Positions 1 to 14,100 of a DNA stretch of 64,000 nt are shown in pieces (the stretch's first letter is position 1; the number at the start of each line of letters is the position of its first letter). This DNA is from Strongylocentrotus purpuratus (Eukaryota > Echinodermata > Echinoidea > Camarodonta > Strongylocentrotidae): NCBI RefSeq assembly GCF_000002235.5, contig NW_022145596.1, forward strand, positions 4,584,352 to 4,648,351. The letters run 5' to 3'. The notes beneath the pieces were generated by a model, which did no database searches, had not been told where the DNA came from, and saw only the letters and a program-made list of their open reading frames with translations. Both the position numbers and the translations under genes were made by a program.

Positions 1-258
1 TTTCCTTCCTTCTCTTTTATTTTTTGATTGAGGTGGGGGGGGGGGGGCAACAGCCTGGGAGGCAAGTCCTTTTGCCCCCCCCCCCCCGATCTACTTCTTC
101 CCTCTTTTCTTTTCTTCTTCCTCTTCTTTTTTCCCCTTTCTCTCCTCTTTCCCTTTCCCTTCTTTCCTTCTCTCTCTTTCTTTTTTTTTTGAGGGGGGGG
201 GGGGGGGGGGGGGGGGGCAAGGCCCGCTTGGCCCCCCCCCCCTGGATCCGCGCCTGAT
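1..258 (-). repeat. G/C-tract interspersed repeat ending GGATCCGCGCCTG, copy 1
   Basis: Two poly-G blocks, two poly-C blocks and a long pyrimidine run (CT-rich), closed by CTGGATCCGCGCCTG. The reverse complement matches 24705-24960 block for block, including CAGCCTGGGAGGCAAG. No coding capacity; the ORFs across it come from simple sequence. Confidence 0.8.
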
Positions 259-1998
259 CTAGGACTTATACATTATTGTCATTATAAATTAGGCTTATTT
301 TTATTGTTCTTCTTTAATGTGAAGGGTTTCTAGCGAAACCAGCATTTTGCAGCCGGGAAAACTGGCTGAAATATTGTTTGAATACAATTATTTTGAAGAA
401 GAAAAACAATCATCCTCCCATCTATATAAAGGACATTGATGTTGTAATGATCATTTTTGGTGTTTAAACTTAGAGGATTATGTTATAGTTTGATGTTAAT
501 TAAGGGTATCTTCTTTTTTCTTATTTGTTTACAGACCGTGATCATTGTTGAAGTCTACTGATATCGACTGACACAAATAGCCAGATCTTATTTAAAACTG
601 GTAATTCATCATCTATGTATTATAATGTATAGACTAAACATCTCATTCAGTTGACTGTAATTCCTGGTTAGACAGACGCCAACCCCCCCCCCCCCCCACA
701 CCCTCTGCGCATGGTGAACAAAACAACTCTAACACTCAGAATGTACACGACTGCTTGCCACCTCTCTGCATGTCGCACAATCACCTTTTTCGGTATAGCG
801 CCAGCTTTTGGCAAACCATTTGAATACACTTTGCGTGTCTTCATTGATCAGTACCATAGAGATATATTATATCTCTATGATCAGTACGTATTTTTTTGTT
901 TAATAACGCCCCCATCGTTCATTTGTAGTTTGGGTGGAAACAATTGGCTCATCATGCCCTATTTTTCAAGTAATTGGCATAACATTTTCTGGAAATAAAT
1001 ATTCTTTCAAGAATCCGGAACCTGCAATTTAAGCCACCTGTTTACAGTGGCCACTTTTTCTGTTTCCCTTGGGTGACCATAAAAGACCGGTTTAACTCTA
1101 TATACGAAATATTTTATATGGTAGCCTTACAGAAAACCAAAATTTGTCACTTACTGCAACCGTTGGAAGTACTTTTAAAGGGCCCCAGTTTGCATAAAGG
1201 GGGGGGGGGGGGGAGGGGGGTGTGGGGAGTATCACCCGAAATGATTTCTTTGATTCATTGGGGAAGAAAGATAATAATTATATAAGTCTTTTGAGAATAC
1301 GTCTATATTTGTATGCGTTTTTATTACTGACTTACAATGACAGCCTGGTATACTAGTATATAAAAACCAAGACTGGTATTACTTTTCTTTGTCAGAACTC
1401 AGAAATATGCCAGGAGGGGCAACCCCCCTTCTTAAAATACCCCAGTGACTGCAACCACAATACTCTCGCACTATAATGTATTGACTGTAAAGCGTACGAC
1501 CTAAAAGTCGTTAAAAATATTATCTGTTTTATGTCTTTTGCAGGTATACCCATCAAAAAACGATAGTCTGCAGAACTGCTCATTTTTTTCTCAAAATGCC
1601 TCATATGCTTTACAACGCCTGGTAATGAAACTCACAGTGGCTTATCAAAGGGGCAACCAATCAAATTGCCCCTGGGCCCCAAGGCCCAACTTAACCAGAG
1701 AGAATTTCTTAAAAAGGTGAAAATAAGTTGTCAGCCTTTTCATTTTTTTAAAATTTTAGTGGGGAAGAGTATCAAAATCGCCACTGAAAAGGATGGCTCT
1801 TCAAATACCCTCATATTCAAAATATGACAGGTATAACAGCTAATGAGATATGGAGCACAATTTTCATGCCATATGTTTGTGTACTTTCATAATTCATAAA
1901 GTACATTTCTGTGTACAATGCATGGGACTCTTCGCAAGACTGAGCCTATTTGTTATCATTTGTTAAGCTTTGATTTTTGTGCTACGTGATCAACCTTT
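259..1998. other. intergenic, no gene seen
   Basis: AT-rich with a poly-C block near 683-697 and a poly-G block near 1199-1220. 1027-1100 resembles part of the 53744-53930 element family (CCACTTTTTCTGTTTCCCTT). Confidence 0.5.
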
Positions 1999-2009
1999 CA
2001 ACCTGCTCA

Positions 2010-2200
2010 CTGACATACTGATGGGGGCTAGGGGGGGGGGAGTTGACCCCCCCCCACCCAATTAAAATTCAAACGTGGTTTATTTCTAATTCGATACCAG
2101 TGATTTATAAATATTGCTGGAAAGACTAGATTTTTCGTTTTTTCCCCTCACTTTTGCCTATTGTGGTAAAGACATAACTCCCAGAGGGGGGGGGGGGGCG
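2010..2200 (+). repeat. interspersed repeat shared with 24990-25180
   Basis: Both copies read a TACTGAT-G-tract start, then TTCAAACGTGGTTTATTTCT, then a G/T-rich stretch with TTTTTCCCTCACTTTT. Likely a fragment of the same repeat complex as copy 1 of the G/C-tract family. Confidence 0.65.
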
Positions 2201-2209
2201 GGAGGGGCA

Positions 2210-2830
2210 TTGTGCCCCCAATTTTTCAAGCACCCCGAAAAAGCTCCTTTTGACATAGGACATTTGCCCCATTTATTTTCTAACAACTGTCCTTATCCTC
2301 TCTTTTCTTCTTAATTGTGAGTACTTCAAGTGCGAGAAATTCCCCTTTGATATTTTTGCCCTTTTTTTAAAACTTTGATTCGTGCCCTAAGCTTTTCCAT
2401 TTTAATAAGTGTACTTTTCCTTCGTAATGAAAACCCTCTTTCCTTTCTCTCAAATGCCACATTTCATCTCTGATAAGTGCCCCTTTTATTTCGACACATG
2501 CCCCTTTCATAAGTGCCCCTTTTCCTTTTTTTATAATTATGAGCCTCTCCCCCTTTCCAAAATGACCCATTTAACATCTGAAAAATGCCCCTATCAAAAT
2601 CTGATAGGTAATATTTTCCTTCAACAGATTCCCCATTTCCATGCCCACAAGTGCCTTTTTTCTTTCCAGTGAGTGTCTCTTTTTAGGTGCAAGAAGTGTC
2701 ATTTTCACCTTTGATAATTGCTCTTCTTACTCTGACACGAGCACCTTTTCTTTTCGAATAAATGTCCTTTTCTCTTTTGATAGGTGCCTACTTTTCCTTT
2801 CTCCATAACATGCACCCCTAATTCAAGGCG
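2210..2830. repeat. degenerate short tandem array (AAGTGCCCCTTTT-like)
   Basis: Over about 600 bp, units of roughly 20-30 bp repeat with the core GTGCCCCTTTT and TTTGATAAGTGCC, strongly diverged. The ORFs here on both strands are by-products. Confidence 0.6.
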
Positions 2831-3357
2831 AGTTATAAGTCACTTTTTCTTTAATTTTTCCTAGAGCTCGCCCTCTACGCTTGCTCGCATATTTTTTATA
2901 GATGTTATAATTATTATGCTAGTACTTATAAGAGAACTTTTCCGTCTGTCTTCATTAGATTTTTCTTAATACTCGCAATAGCAGATATATATTTTTCTTA
3001 AACCAGCACAGCATTGTTTAACATGCGACCTTCAAGTTTGACTTTAATAACTCAGAAATATAACATTAAAAATATGCAGGTAGCATTTATATTTCATTCA
3101 ATTACATGATCCTACATATTAAGCGTTCATGATTAGACAGCCTCATTCAGGTCAAGTTATATAAGGCAAATTAAATGCAGATTAAATTGAGCAAATAGTA
3201 CATTCCTAGTTTGATACTTTTATCTTTCTATCTTCCTGTCTTTTATTCAAGTTATATATATAAATTAGTAAGTAAATAAATAAATAAATAACTACCAAAT
3301 TTAAAAATGCCTTCAAATGATTATTTTTTTATATCAGATCATAGATGTATCAATAAG
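2831..3357. other. AT-rich intergenic, nothing seen
   Basis: Contains a short (AAAT)n run near 3275; no coding or RNA signal recognised. Confidence 0.4.
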
Positions 3358-3668
3358 CCAGTTCACGGTTGCAGTCTGAGCATGAGCAGATAAAGGTCAT
3401 TGCAGAACAAATTTTGAAATTAACGGAGACGAAATACTGGATTCGTGCTCATGAAAGTTATGTAACATTATACATTCATGCACATTCAGTGCACTCCATG
3501 ATACACAGGTGGAAGTATTCTTTGAAAAGGGGAAACAAAGGCTATTTCTATAGCACCTCCATCGCTGTAGGAGTGATTATTTCAAAATGTACAAAGTGGG
3601 ACCTCTTCATGGTTTTAAGATCTGTGGATATTCGGGGTCATTGCAGTAATGTGCTAACCGTGAACTGG
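3358..3668. mobile_element. candidate 311-bp terminal-inverted-repeat element
   Basis: CCAGTTCACGGTT at 3358-3370 and its exact reverse complement at 3656-3668 bound a 311-bp segment. The open frame inside does not begin with ATG and resembles nothing I know. No clear target duplication. Confidence 0.45.
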
Positions 3669-5714
3669 TCTATTTTCTTAACATACATCAAATACATTAA
3701 AACAAAGAAAAGCAATGCAAAACAAAAATAACGCAAATTATAAGAGAAATAGAGATAATCAATGATTTCAAATCCTTTAATGATCCTTACTTCAAAGAAC
3801 TCACATTACATGTATAACATCATTCCTTGTTTTCTTTATTTACATTTCTTAAAACACAAAAACATTCAAAATACAATATGAAATGATGAATTACACTTAA
3901 TCTTGAATAGAATATACAATGTGTGTTTAGATGAAGATCGTACATACATCGATAACCTGGAAGCATTTTAGTTTCATATACATCAGAGTTCAAACATAAT
4001 GACACATTTCAAGCAGTACAAATAATTACATGTCCTATACACCATTGGTTCCACACAAGCATAGTTATTTCTGAATTATGCACCTCCAGTTTAGTAAAGG
4101 GGTAAGGATTAGGGTAACCCTAATCCACATGTACACCTAATCCTTACCCTCAATGTGACTCTTTACCAAAACATCACGGGTGAACAGAGAACCAATGATG
4201 CATATAACTATTGGAATATCCACATCAAAATATATTCTGGCAAATTGTATACCTTCAGTTTTGAAAGATGTGCTATATGCCTTTCTCTTTTGGGAAAAAA
4301 TAAAGAATTGAAGATCTTACAAACATATTCTCTTGTTCGATGGAAATAAAGTATCTTTGGAACCACCCATCAACAAAAATAATATTTTTCTTTTTCTTCT
4401 AAAAGACATCAATTGTTTCTGAAGCTTGGCATGAGTTGAAAAAGCATATATGAAAATCACAACAAATAAAAAAAACCATAATAGCTGCAACTTAAACCAT
4501 TGAAATACATGCAATAGTTATTGACTAATAAATTTCATTCAAAATATTGAACTGAATATGACTACAAAGGCTTTAAGCTGACACATATTTAGCAACCATT
4601 TACTGTTTGTTTTTTGGTTGTAGTGTACAATGTTTCTCAAAAAATATCAATTTAGTTTTCTTTACTATCGGCAAGGTAGAAATGCTTCATGTATGCTACA
4701 TTGCAGGAACTTATCGTGCATGTATCATGTACTATACCTTCAAATCAGGCATGATGATTGAATAGCATAAATCAATCAAAGATACAAAATATTCTGTTTA
4801 TTAAAAATATCCAAAACCTCTTCTCAAGAAGAGAAATGCTTTCAGACACCAAAATTGTTGGCCTCTGTTTTGTCATACTTTTGCATTTTCTCTGCTCTCT
4901 GTGGAGAAAACCATAAACAAGAACACAAAAGAGTACAAGGAAAAACATCTCTTACAGCATTCTTCTCAACATCTTCAGTTGTTTTTCTACCAATATCAAC
5001 GCAACTCAAGTGACTTTCGAAAATTCATTCAGGGATACCCCATAGATTGACAATGTTGTTCTCATAAAAGCCCTAAGAAAAGTTGTCAGAAGACCCATTG
5101 TACAATCTTGGAAAGGCCACTGATCTTGTGAACCTTCAGAAATCTTCTCAGGAAGCCCGCAAGAGGGATATTGTCGGTCTCATGGTCTACAGCCGACCCA
5201 TTCAAGAATAATGTGCACTAATTTTTTTTCATTCATTTTATCTATAACACAAGAACACAACGATTGGCAAAAAGGGGTGCTCTATTGTACAGTAAATGCT
5301 GCAGAAGTGTAGCATGCGTCTTTGCAGTGCACAGAGTTTGCGTGTTATGACAATATATTTGTGTACCTTAAAAAGCTTGCAGATGGCTTGCTGTAACGTT
5401 TGCATATTGATAATTAAATTCCAAAAAGACTATGTAAGGGTAAAATTGTGCTTCACATTTCTAGAAATACAAGCATTATAGATGGGCGTATCCATTAGAC
5501 CCCCCCCCCCTGCCCCCATGGCAAATCTGGATCCACCAGTGAAGGAATTACTCATTGTTTTAATCTATAACATTATAACTATATTTCACAAAAACAGGAG
5601 GTAAAATAAAAAATCAAATTGGGTTAAATTTTCAGGACAAGAAATCACCTTTAAACCCAAACACCCTCTTCGACCCCCCCACCCCCCAAAAAGATAGAAA
5701 ATAGTGTCTCAATA
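3669..5714. other. AT-rich non-coding stretch
   Basis: No convincing gene. Holds the hairpin at 4098-4151. It could include the end of a long PGRMC 3' UTR, but nothing in the sequence shows that. Confidence 0.4.
4098..4151. repeat. telomere-like imperfect palindrome
   Basis: GGATTAGGGT and ACCCTAATCC (4106-4126) are separated by one base. A second pairing, GGTAAGGATTAGG with CCTAATCCTTACC, overlaps it. Confidence 0.6.
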
Positions 5715-5785
5715 TTGTAAAGCGCTTTGATATAAATGTCTTATAAAAAGCGCTATATAAGTAAAAGTTATTATTCTTATTCTGT
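5715..5785 (+). repeat. LINE/SINE-type 3' tail (AAAGCGCTATATAAGTA)
   Basis: TGTAAAGCGCTTTGATA then AAAGCGCTATATAAGTA and an ATTATT-like end resemble the conserved 3' tail of L2-like LINEs and their SINEs in marine invertebrates. Confidence 0.5.
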
Positions 5786-7254
5786 TACTATGAGACTGCC
5801 TGGATGGTTATACAGCTTTTGGAAGACCCATCTTAGTTTTCTCTGTTTACATATTATTCCAAAGTATCACTAATTTGATGAACAAAAATGTTTTGCAAGA
5901 TACAATGTTTTGGAAAAATAGATGATTTATAAACCTTTAGGATATACCAGTAAAACAATATATATATCATTTATGAGAAGAAGAAAAAAGAAAAAGTACA
6001 AAATATAATTCAACATACTCTTTATCTCATCAAAAATAACGACAAAAAATTATCATTATACATTGTAAAGGGGAATAAAAGTCAATGATAATTTGTGGTA
6101 GGGTGTCAAAGATGAGCTCACTTTTGAAAATAATTTCTATGAATTAACAAGAGAAAATAAGAATGAATATAATTCCCCAAAAATAAAGTGCTTTGAAAAC
6201 AACAGGTGCCCAATATCCCAGAGCAAACTTTATTTACAAGCAATATTAATCAAGGACAACCATTATCAAACAGTTTTTTAAAAAGAAAATCCAGATATAT
6301 ATCAGCATAAAATATATCCATTCGTTCTAAAGTGCTCTTTTAAAAAATTTCCAAGCAGAAAATATGTGTATCATATATTTTTTGTTTTGATTTGACCAGG
6401 GCTCCGATTGAACTTTCCAGAGTTAAAGCGCTCTCAAATTCAAAGCATTCCAGCATTTGTCACTGACAGATCTTTGCAATTAAAGAAGAAAAACACTCAC
6501 AGATACAAAATGAAATTGATGAACTTTTTGTATATTTTTTTAAACAAAATTAAGGCTAGTGAATCTGTTGCATGGGCAAGTAATCATTAGATTTACTTCC
6601 ATGACTGGGAAAAATGTAAAACATTTTTGTTAGCACCCTAGTGAGAAAAAAAAACATCCCTACAAGGTAAGTATGAAGGCCTATTTTATTAAAAATAGCA
6701 AGCTGGAAACCTAATACATAGCATGTAATGTAATGCATGTAATGTGGATTTATCAAGAGCTCCTGGCTTTTCATATTAATTACATTAATAGAGCTTGGTT
6801 TTTACCCAAGTGCCTCACGTATGAATTAAGGCTATCATTGTACTGGCAATGTGGAATGTTTTTTTTTTGCAACATTGCACAAAAAAGTCTTCAAAACGGG
6901 ACAATATAAATGAAAAATCAATAGACTGATTTGAAGATCAACATCTGGCAGAAATGCTTTTGTGTGTGGGCAAAGTACCACTGCAAGTTCACCAACAATG
7001 ATAGCCCGTACAGCAGAGAAAAACACATTCTATTCCACTTATTTATATTTATGTCTGGATTATGATTTTTATCCCATTATGTGAAAGCATTGAACTATCC
7101 ACATAAAAAATGCTCATGAGAAATATGTGCACAAGCAGTATATTAATGAAGTGAAAATGTAAGGGTTGGTATTGATTTAAAAAAAAAAATTATCTCGGTT
7201 TCACTTCAGGTTGAAAGCTGTATAGAGTTTGCATACATACTCACTCAAAAGTAG
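5786..7254. other. AT-rich non-coding stretch
   Basis: No gene or clear repeat seen; the ORFs here have no family resemblance. Confidence 0.4.
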
Positions 7255-7340
7255 CTAATTTATGCAAGGTGCTTAGAGACATCGTCGTAGGTGTATTAGG
7301 CACTACATAAATCTAGAACATTATCATCATCATTAATTTT
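7255..7340 (+). repeat. second LINE/SINE-type 3' tail
   Basis: GGTGCTTAGAGACATCG, GGCACTACATAAAT and an ATCATCATCATT end follow the same plan as 5715-5785, more diverged. Confidence 0.45.
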
Positions 7341-8172
7341 ACCTGAAGTAGGCAAACATTTCAGACGTCACGTAGAGTGCCTTCCAATGACTCTTCCATA
7401 CTTGAAATCAACATTATCAGCACCTGTTTCGTACAACACAAGATGATAGCCTCCAAACTACGGTTGGCAGTCAGTATGACATATCGCTGTGATCAATTCC
7501 TACCTCACCTTGAATCAGCTTTAGCTGCTAGCTAAATGCCAGAAGGAAGAAATATACACCTTTAATGGAAGCATCCCTCTATCTATTTGCGTAGTAGTAT
7601 CGTAGTGCGATTCTGAATACTCATGGACTGCCATAGACCACAGGGCAGGGTTTCACAAATCAATCGTTGGCACAAATTTTCAGACATTTCATTGAAGCAC
7701 CCGTTTTAATATCAACAACAATTTCAATAGAATGTTGCCAATTTTGGTACCACTGGTGGATTTGTGAGACACTGCTCAGGTCGTCTGTTAAGAACCAGAA
7801 GACTGTTAACTATATTGGTTAAGAAGATTCAGTATGAATTCACTGTAAAAGTTCTACATCCATCTAAGAATGGCTGTGACCTACAATTAATTAGATTTGT
7901 CACATACCAAAGGTCGACTGTAGAGGGTAAGGAAGGCGTTTATACTCCAACCTGATTCTGTGACAATAGCCATAACAATTGGTCTTTTTTTACCCATCCA
8001 GAACAATATTTATCATCATTAGGTTTTGCCCGATATCTTGAATCACAGTCCTAAACAAAATATATCAAACTCATGAGCAAAGAATGCAAATATTTCTGAA
8101 CAGTCTCGGCTCATTTTCTTTTGCATTAGCAAATATTACATGATACAAGAAATAACATAACATTAACTTAAC

Positions 8173-8178
8173 TTTATT
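8173..8178 (-). other. possible PGRMC polyadenylation signal
   Basis: The minus strand reads AATAAA about 470 nt past the PGRMC stop. It is the first canonical hexamer I noticed downstream, but AATAAA is common in this AT-rich DNA. The true 3' end could lie further on, since vertebrate PGRMC messages have long 3' UTRs. Confidence 0.3.
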
Positions 8179-8647
8179 AAATTGGCAACGTGCTCAAATT
8201 CATGAATCTTAACTCTTCAATTTAATTTCATTTAAGTATTTCCACCTTCTTGTTGAAATGGTGTCACAGTAAAGCAATTATCAGCACTGCCAATTTAAAG
8301 AAGAGAGAGATAATCTATCTCTCCCTTTCAAAAAAAATCCTGGTTTTAAATGGGTCAGAAAGAAAAAGGAAAGAAGTGATACTACAGTCTTGTGCATGGA
8401 GCCAACTGTGTAAGTAAATCTAAGAAATCTTTAAAACATCCAACGAATAAACAATTACTCAACATCCGCATCATTTGTGAATATCATCACATACACATGT
8501 ATAGAAAGTGTCCCCAACGTACATAATTCATAACCCACGTTAATAATCATTGTGAGAATGGGGACGACATGAAACTTCGGCACTCTTGATTGAAGAAAAT
8601 TGAGGAACAATGGCAGGTGCAAAACTTGAAGTCCGCAGAGGAGGATG

Positions 8648-8739
8648 TTAATTGTCCTTTTTGTCCGCTTCCTCCTCATCAGAATAGTCGGTGGGCTCCT
8701 CATTTGGCTTCAGGAGTTTCCCGATGTAGTCATACTTTT
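8648..8739 (-). CDS. PGRMC1: PGRMC exon 3 (acidic C-terminus and stop)
   Basis: 92 nt coding for [20 protein letters not shown] and the acidic tail ending KKDN, then TAA. The acceptor is AAACAG. Lys145-Tyr146 match the haem-pocket pair of the family. Confidence 0.95.
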
Positions 8740-11092
8740 CTGTTTGAGGAACATCAAAATAGTAGAGTTAGAGCATACAAAGAAAAAGGAGAAAAGAAGA
8801 GAAAAGAGAAATAAAATGAAATAAAAATCACAATATTATAATAATGATAGAGGTGTTGAAAAATAATAAATTAATGAAGACAGGGATAGGGGAAAGAGAG
8901 GTAGAGTTAGGATACCAGGATCAACAAAGAAAATATAAATAATTGGTTAAATTAATTGCTAATATGGTTAAATTGAGAAATACAAACATAGCATAATTTG
9001 GGGTATGATTTGGAATAACTTTTAACTACTAACTAGCCATACAAAAAGACCTTTGATTGATTATAAAGTCAACATAATCATCATCAAGATATTTGTTCAT
9101 TATATTTGCAAATACTTGGACAATTTGCTTCATCAAGCACGTGATTGTCAAGGTTCAAAGTTGGTGATTTGTGTAATACCAGCAGGTCTACTTTTTGCAA
9201 AAAGTTGGCAAGTCTAATAGTCTATAGCCTTGCCTATACTGGAAACGTTGAAATTCAATCTGGATACATAGAAGTTTGTAAAATTTCATACAAGTCCAAA
9301 ACCATTATTCTAGAATAAGGTAGTTTAGACTCAAAGATCATGTGTTCAACTGAATGAATGAATACATGTTGACCTACACTTGAGATAGTAATTTAATATT
9401 TTCAAAGGTTTAATTAAATTTGTAAGTTCATCAACCTTAAGATTTCTATGAAGGTTTTTTTCCAAAGGATGGCAATCCTTAAAATGAAAACAGAATAATC
9501 GATCCCCAATTCCCTATTAAATGTAATTTTTGAAATTATGATCCCTATTTCATTTTGGGAATTGTGAGCCATTGGATAAAACAGCCTTTCAAAAATAATG
9601 GAACTTCTGCATACTTCAGAGTTATACAACAAATGTTTAGAATCATTTATTCGTTTCATTTTCAGAATTATATGTTAAATCATGTTATGGAATTATGTTT
9701 CACCTGATCAATGAAATTTCATAAAAATAACCATTGGTAAAGTAAGAGCCCCCTGAGAAATCAGAAGCCTGCCATACTTGGTTAGAGATGGCCCTGGAGG
9801 ACTTTAGGTGGTCAGTGGCACCTGGGCAACTGCTACATCACATCGAGAGTTCAGTGACACAAAGACGTAACTCCATATTTTGCCAAATGAGTATTTGATA
9901 TCAAAATGTTCCGAAAAATGTGGGCTTTCCAGGAAACACAAAGACTTAACTCCACCCAACACCCCATTGAAGTCAATGGCTAGTGAAACATAGACTTAAC
10001 TCCTTAAGGCCCAAGTGCTCAGTAACTTTAAACCACTTTTTCTCAAAATGGACAAAATGGAGTTATATCTTTGTGTCACTGACCCCTCGACATGTACTTT
10101 TTTTATCTTTTCTGATATTTACCCATAAACTGCATTTCCCATTCTCTCACGCTGTCCATCTGTTCGGAGGTGAGGTCTGAAAGCTCATCAAACTCGTCTT
10201 TCAAAGTTTCCTTTTCCAGTGAGAATGTCGCTAATGCTCTTGATGCATCATGTCCAGCAAAAACACCATAAGGGCCCTCTGTGATTATAAAAAAGAGAAA
10301 TCAGAAATTCTTAGAGTCAACATGATACATTTGTAATCTTTTGTCAGGCAATCTATAAGTATGATGAGCTTTGACTTTCTCCCTCCTGAAGTTATACAAA
10401 TAGTAGCGGATTCAAAGGTTGGGTAGGGTGGGGAGGGGGTTCGGGGGGGGGGGGGGGGGGGGAACCAGATTTGGATCTGGCATACCTTAAGAACACAGTG
10501 AGCAAGGCATTTTATATAATTATATTGCCCCCTCTCCACCTAGGTGTTATATGGGTACCCAGTAGAATGCAAAACGTCATTGTGGGTTGATTAGCATACA
10601 TGATATGCATGCTCATCAAAAGGCAACTAGCTGGAATGCTCCCCAAGGAGAGGAGAATGTGCACTGTTATGTGCAGAATAGTAATTGTAGTAATAGTAAT
10701 AATGTAAGTACTTTGGTCAGTTACCGGAAAATTGCTACATAATATAAGAAATAATATTATTATGAAAAAGAAAATGTGCCCTCTAATTTTGCCTCCCCAA
10801 CCCCTGCAGCAAATTAAGACCCCAACAAAAAAGTGCATCTCGTTTGATCGTTTGCTTGTCCCCCCCCCCCCCCCCCGGCCCCACCCTCACCCTTGTGAAA
10901 AACATGTATGTATAAAGTGGAAGCTAGAAAGTAAGACCAATTCAGGCCAACAGGCCTCATACACTGTATACATGTACATGTATATTAGGATACATGCCTT
11001 TGGCAACAGGCCTTTGGAAACGGGTTGTTTCATGTTGTTAAGACACGTAGAGAGATTGGAGTTGTAAATGTACATGTATAAAACCAAGAACG

Positions 11093-11134
<42 letters not shown>

Positions 11135-14100
11135 AAAAAAAAAAAAAATCAAAAATGGAAGACTGCAAAGGTATCAAGGAACCCTAGTTGTATTTCTCTT
11201 AGGGTATGTTTATGCTCAACTTTTTCTGGCCAGAATCAGGCATCTGTTACGCGTTTAGTTTAAAACACGGTTGCGTCCTTTTCTCACTTTTGTAGAATCA
11301 CTCACAAAAAGGTGCGTTTACGATCGGCGATTTTGCAAATCGGCGATTCTGGGGAAGCATAAACGCACAATCATTTGTAAACGCGTTTAAATGGGGTCAA
11401 CGCACTGACCTCTAGTGGGTCTACGTAGCATGCGCAGTGCAGGTTTGCGAATCCAGCTGCAAGGCCACCCAGCAAGAATTGTCTGAAGGAGCCAGAGAAG
11501 TGAGCATAAACAGTACACCATGGAACTGCGATTATAATGAGCGTTTACGATGAGCGTTTCAAATCGGTCATTCTGCCTTCAAAATTGAGCTTAAACGCAC
11601 CCTTAGAATACACTCAAGTGAAACTCTGAAATTTAAGATGGAAATAAAGACTGATTAGAGATTCTAAAACTACAACTTCAAGGCTTCATGCTAACAACCT
11701 GCCTAACACAGTTATAAATGATTTCAGATAATGAAATACTGTAGGCAGTTCAAGTCTAAAGGTCATGTCTAAGGACCTGTGAAATTGAAACTAAAAAGAA
11801 GCAACAATTGTCGAGACACAGTGCTTTGAATGACAAAGCACATGTATTCCATTTTCAACATGATTATCAGGTTGAGTCCCTGGAATAATGCATAAATCAC
11901 TGGACTATATAAAGTACACGTCTCCTTACTCCTGTGTCAACAATCAGCACAGACTGCAAACTGGAAGGTACAAAAATCAGCCCATATCTATTTACTCTTG
12001 AAGGCTACCCTAGTAGAGTATTCAAGATAAGCATGCCACATGATTATGTACACATAATGAGGGCTGAGCTATAAGAAAAATAGATTCCGTGCATTTGTAG
12101 TATACTGTATTTCAGAAGTGTCTTGGTATTTAAAAATATATATGTTTATGTATCCTTTCATCAAAAAGTTAGTTTGAAATAAAGTTGGCATGCAGCCTAT
12201 GATTTTTAAAAAGGCGGATTGTATAATAAATAAATTAGGAATTCACTTCTAAAAGTCAAGAACAATGTGCATGTAGGTCTGTCTAACATGTACAGCACAT
12301 TATCTCATCACCTGCTGAGCAATAAAACTTTTAGCCGAAGCAAATGAAAAGATCATTAGTTTTCATTACCATCTTTCCAAATATCAAACAGACCACTATT
12401 TCTAAAAAGTTTTTACTGAGTTTGGTATGTTTCCTCTGTATAGAAGTAAACCGTCTGTGGAAATCTAACTTTACATTAAAAAAAAAACAAAACAGCATGT
12501 ACCTTTAAGCCGTTGAGGATAATGCCAATGAATTCTCTGGCTGGAGTTTATGAGAAATGTATGTTATAGAATAAAAACATTGTCAAAGGGTTAAGTTGAT
12601 ACATACTGTACATGTAGATTAGAATAGGCTATTTTCATAATTTAATCAAATTTAATGCACAAATCTTTGTAAGTGCCACGTTATAAATTATTTCATACAC
12701 CTGTTACAAATAATTGTATGGTATGTCAATAGCTGAAATGAGAATTGCATACATGTACATTAAATGTTGTTAGGTAGGACAAGAAATAATGTTTGGCCTA
12801 CTTACATGTAGCAACAATTAATATATAGTCTGGACTGGTAAGGTCTATTGCCTTTAAACCTGTACTATTGTAAAAAATAACCAGCATACATCTAGGCAAA
12901 AATAGGATGGTCTAAAAAAAGTAGTTCAAGGCAAAAGTACTATACACTGTACATTATTAGCTTCTGCTACATAATCAATCTAAAGGTCTGTTTTCATTAG
13001 TCTTCTGGAGTTAAAAAAAATTGCCTGTTGATTCTGGACTGGGGAAGTTAACCTGACTACAACTACACTGTACATGTAGCACAAACTACACAACTGAACT
13101 GTGCAGATAAGAGACAATTAGTGGACTATTTTCCCATTGTGCTTGGGGACTTTAGCCAAGTTATCATGCCAATCAAATTAAGGTTTAAAATAGGCCACTA
13201 TTTGACCAATTAGTGCCTAATTCGCCAATGAAGGTGTCCTCGGATTAGGGTATGCTCTAAAGTTCTAGCTAATTCCCTGACCAAGCCAATTTGCTTGGCT
13301 CAGGCTAATGGAGACCATTTCAAGCTGATTTGTCTCATACATGTATCTTACAATCTCAAGACTCAAGCTTGAGCTCATGTGAGCTAATGAAAACAAGCCA
13401 ACCCTGTATACAGCTCATAACGTCCTTGTGATTTTTTCTTTTTTATAGACAACAATGCAATTATTGCGGTTAGTGAATACTGAATGGCATTCATCATGTA
13501 ATGTGCAGATCCCCTCTGAACATTGATCCAGGGATGCATGGCTTCAAGGACTGCATTAGAAAGGGCTTCTAACGGTAAACACTAACATTTGACAAACAAC
13601 ATATTTCCTCCAAACCTTTATTTTTTTTAAATTATGGGACTTTGTAGTTATAACCTTCACCATAAGGACTAAATTATTCATACCCCTTGTTAATTTGATG
13701 CTTTTTGTGTTTTTTCATAACTCAAGAACTTGATATACATTTTGGGGACATTTATGGTTAGTAGCGCAATGTTACCTAAACATAAGTGCAAACCACTTCA
13801 AGTCTTCGAGGATTTTATACTTTCATAATTTGTGCCATATTGTGAGAAACATGATTCTTTATAAGTGCAATGTAACAGTAAATCATATGGAACATGGTTT
13901 GGTTTTCTGACGCACCTAAGCCTACATGTACATGCAGATTATTTTGGATTATACTCGATTAGTTTAAATTAACATCAACTTTACATGAACATGAATATGT
14001 ACATGTACATTTCAGGCCTGTACAAAGTTACAAACTATGTACTATTGATGTAAGGTACTGTCTGTAAGTACATGTACGGTTCATTGCACATTACATTTAT

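Noticed and set aside
3369..3731. 120-aa open frame
   Set aside because: No ATG at its start, no family resemblance, and most of it lies inside a candidate inverted-repeat element.
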